Notes under the pieces: model-generated
Seen by the model: the letters and a program-made list of their open reading frames with translations, nothing else
Told to the model about the DNA's origin: nothing
Database searches by the model: none
Shown here: positions 62,835 to 64,000 of the stretch, one piece after another
How positions within the stretch are numbered: the stretch's first letter is position 1
How the letters are laid out: each line of letters opens with the position of its first letter
Source of the DNA: Streptomyces sp. NBRC 110611
Lineage (GTDB): Bacteria; Actinomycetota; Actinomycetes; Streptomycetales; Streptomycetaceae
Direction: 5' to 3'
DNA: 64,000 bases
Assembly (NCBI RefSeq): GCF_001590865.1
Contig: NZ_BBUY01000001.1
Span: forward strand, 261,607 to 325,606
Made by a program: the position numbers and the translations under genes

Positions 62835-62882
62835 GATCGGTACGTAATGTGGGATTGATTGTACTGATCGGTTCAGAATGTG
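62835..62882. repeat. direct repeat upstream of the SDR gene, possible operator
   Basis: GATCGGTACGTAATGTG at 62835-62851 and GATCGGTTCAGAATGTG at 62866-62882 match at 12 of 17 bases, 31 bp apart, and flank a minus-strand TACAAT -10-like hexamer. Confidence 0.5.
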
Positions 62883-62935
62883 TGCGGCAGGGGGCGGGGG
62901 AGGGTGAAGGCGCGTCGGAGGCGGGGTGCCGGAGG

Positions 62936-63298
62936 TCAGTCCGCGGTGTTCTCCGGCCGTCGAGTGGTCGGCTGTTCGCGTCCCCAGGCGGCCAGTGGCT
63001 GGAGTGCGTCATTGAGGCGTGCGCCGTTTTCGGTCAGTGAGTACTCGACGCGGGGCGGCACCTCGTCGTAGGAGGCGCGGTGCACGATCCCGTCTGCTTC
63101 CAGTTCGCGCAGGTGGGAGGCGAGCACCTTCTCGGTGATCCCCGGAAGCAGTCGGCGCAGCTCGCCGAAGCGGCGGTACGGGTGCTCGTGCAGTGCCCAG
63201 AGGATCAGCACCTTCCACTTGCCGCCGATCACCTCCATCGCCGCATCGATCCCGCAGATGTGTCCGTCCGGTGCCCCTGGCCGGTTCAGCGTCGCCAT
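62936..63298 (-). CDS. HxlR-family transcriptional regulator
   Basis: Product of 120 aa. CGIDAAMEVIGGKWKVLILW and ALHEHPYRRFGELRRLLPGI, then TEKVLASHLRELEADGIVHR, give the winged helix of HxlR proteins. Cys15 near the N-terminus could be redox-active, as in some HxlR/YodB sensors; this is inference. It diverges from the imine-reductase-like gene, which it probably controls. Confidence 0.95.
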   Translation of the reverse strand: MATLNRPGAPDGHICGIDAAMEVIGGKWKVLILWALHEHPYRRFGELRRLLPGITEKVLASHLRELEADGIVHRASYDEVPPRVEYSLTENGARLNDALQPLAAWGREQPTTRRPENTAD

Positions 63299-63348
63299 GC
63301 TCCACCCCTCTGACCTGCTTGCTCACCCTGGGGTAAGCGCCCACTCCG

Positions 63349-63360
63349 AAGTGCGTACTT
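63349..63360. promoter_or_regulatory. near-palindrome in the HxlR divergent promoter
   Basis: AAGTGCGTACTT is a 12-base near-perfect inverted repeat in the 96-bp gap between two divergent genes. HxlR proteins commonly bind such sites. Confidence 0.4.
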
Positions 63361-63394
63361 GATCGTCTTCGGGTCTGTGGACAGCCTAATCGGC

Positions 63395-64000
63395 ATGGCA
63401 CAGAACACTGTTGAGAAGACCGCTGTCACGCTGCTGGGCCTCGGTGCGATGGGTACCGCGCTGGCCCGTACCTGGCTCGCCGCCGGCCACCCGCTCACCG
63501 TCTGGAACCGCACCCCGGCCCGCGCCGAGGCGCTCGCCGCCGAAGGGGCGAGGGTCGCGGGCAGTGCCGCTGAAGCGGTCGCGGCGAGCGGGCTGGTCGT
63601 GGTGTGTCTGTTGGACGACGCCTCGGTCGGTGAGGTGCTGGTCGGCGCCGACCTGGCCGGCAAGGACCTGGTCAACCTGATCACCAGTACCCCCGCCCAG
63701 GCCCGTGCCCGCGCCGAGTGGGCCCGTGAGCGCGGTGCTCGTTATGTGGACGGCGGGATCATGGCCGTCCCGCCGATGATCGGTGTGCCGGAGGCCGGGG
63801 GCTACGTCTTCTACAGCGGCTCGCGGGATCTGTTCGAGCGGCATCGGGAGACGTTGGGCGTCCCGGCCGGCACCACCTACGTCGGGGCGGACCCGGGCTT
63901 CGCGGCCCTGCACGACGTGGCCCTGCTCAGCGCCATGTACGGGATGTTCGCCGGGGCCGCGCACGCCTTCGCCCTGATCCGGAAGGAGGACATCGACCCC
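63395..64000 (+). CDS. NAD(P)-binding oxidoreductase, imine reductase-like, N-terminal part
   Basis: The first 202 residues are visible and the gene runs off the right edge. VTLLGLGAMGTALARTWLAA is the GxGxMG Rossmann start of 6-phosphogluconate-dehydrogenase/beta-hydroxyacid-dehydrogenase-like proteins. VYVDGGIMAVPPMIG-like sequence and YSGSRDLFERHRETLG follow, and the helix LHDVALLSAMYGMFAGAAHA resembles imine reductases. The substrate is unknown. Confidence 0.9.
   Translation, partial: MAQNTVEKTAVTLLGLGAMGTALARTWLAAGHPLTVWNRTPARAEALAAEGARVAGSAAEAVAASGLVVVCLLDDASVGEVLVGADLAGKDLVNLITSTPAQARARAEWARERGARYVDGGIMAVPPMIGVPEAGGYVFYSGSRDLFERHRETLGVPAGTTYVGADPGFAALHDVALLSAMYGMFAGAAHAFALIRKEDIDP

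Overview
The base composition (about 72-74% GC), frequent GTG/TTG starts and family content point to a Streptomyces chromosome. From memory, the backbone order pcrA - M23 peptidase - lipase - icmB - (SWIM/MoxR/DUF5682/VWA block) - sucC - sucD - sigma-like membrane protein - DUF6350 matches the SCO4797-SCO4812 interval of S. coelicolor. I could not run an alignment to confirm this.

Layout. 0-7.8 kb: start of a NlpC/P60 peptidase gene under a cyclic-di-AMP (ydaO) riboswitch, UvrD/PcrA helicase, M23 peptidase with a tyrosine/threonine-repeat head, alpha/beta hydrolase, and the B12-binding subunit icmB. 7.9-16.4 kb: two divergent operons, DUF5691 + SWIM on minus and MoxR ATPase - DUF5682 - VWA on plus. 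16.5-18.7 kb: two secreted low-complexity proteins. 18.9-49.6 kb: one minus-strand operon of about 20 genes, an extracellular-type contractile injection system (eCIS). It reads sheath, tube, gp51-like protein, disordered protein, DUF4255 terminator, AAA+ ATPase, small protein, a 2258-residue DUF4157 protein, HEAT protein, Afp7-type adaptor, LysM adaptor, hub, spike, PAAR tip, gp25, two baseplate proteins, a tail protein, DUF6519 and a peptidoglycan amidase. Many junctions are 4-bp stop/start overlaps. 50.3-55.5 kb: backbone again (sucCD, sigma-like protein, DUF6350). 55.6-64 kb: an accessory segment where purN-purH would be expected. It holds a BKACE-type enzyme, a GNAT, a DUF397/XRE regulatory pair with small ORFs, a decayed penicillin-binding-protein remnant, and several oxidoreductases each paired with a MarR or HxlR regulator.

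How it works together. The eCIS operon encodes sheath, tube, baseplate, spike and assembly ATPase. No tail-fibre gene is recognisable, and no free-standing tape-measure gene. The giant DUF4157 protein ends in about 170 residues that look like an ADP-ribosyltransferase toxin, so it is the best cargo candidate. Its alanine-rich amphipathic middle could act in membrane passage or as a length ruler. A (GGGGAC)n tract that can form an RNA G-quadruplex sits immediately before the gp51-like start codon and supplies its Shine-Dalgarno.

Limits. All family calls are by eye from sequence motifs. Start codons were chosen from Shine-Dalgarno spacing and operon overlaps. No database search was possible.
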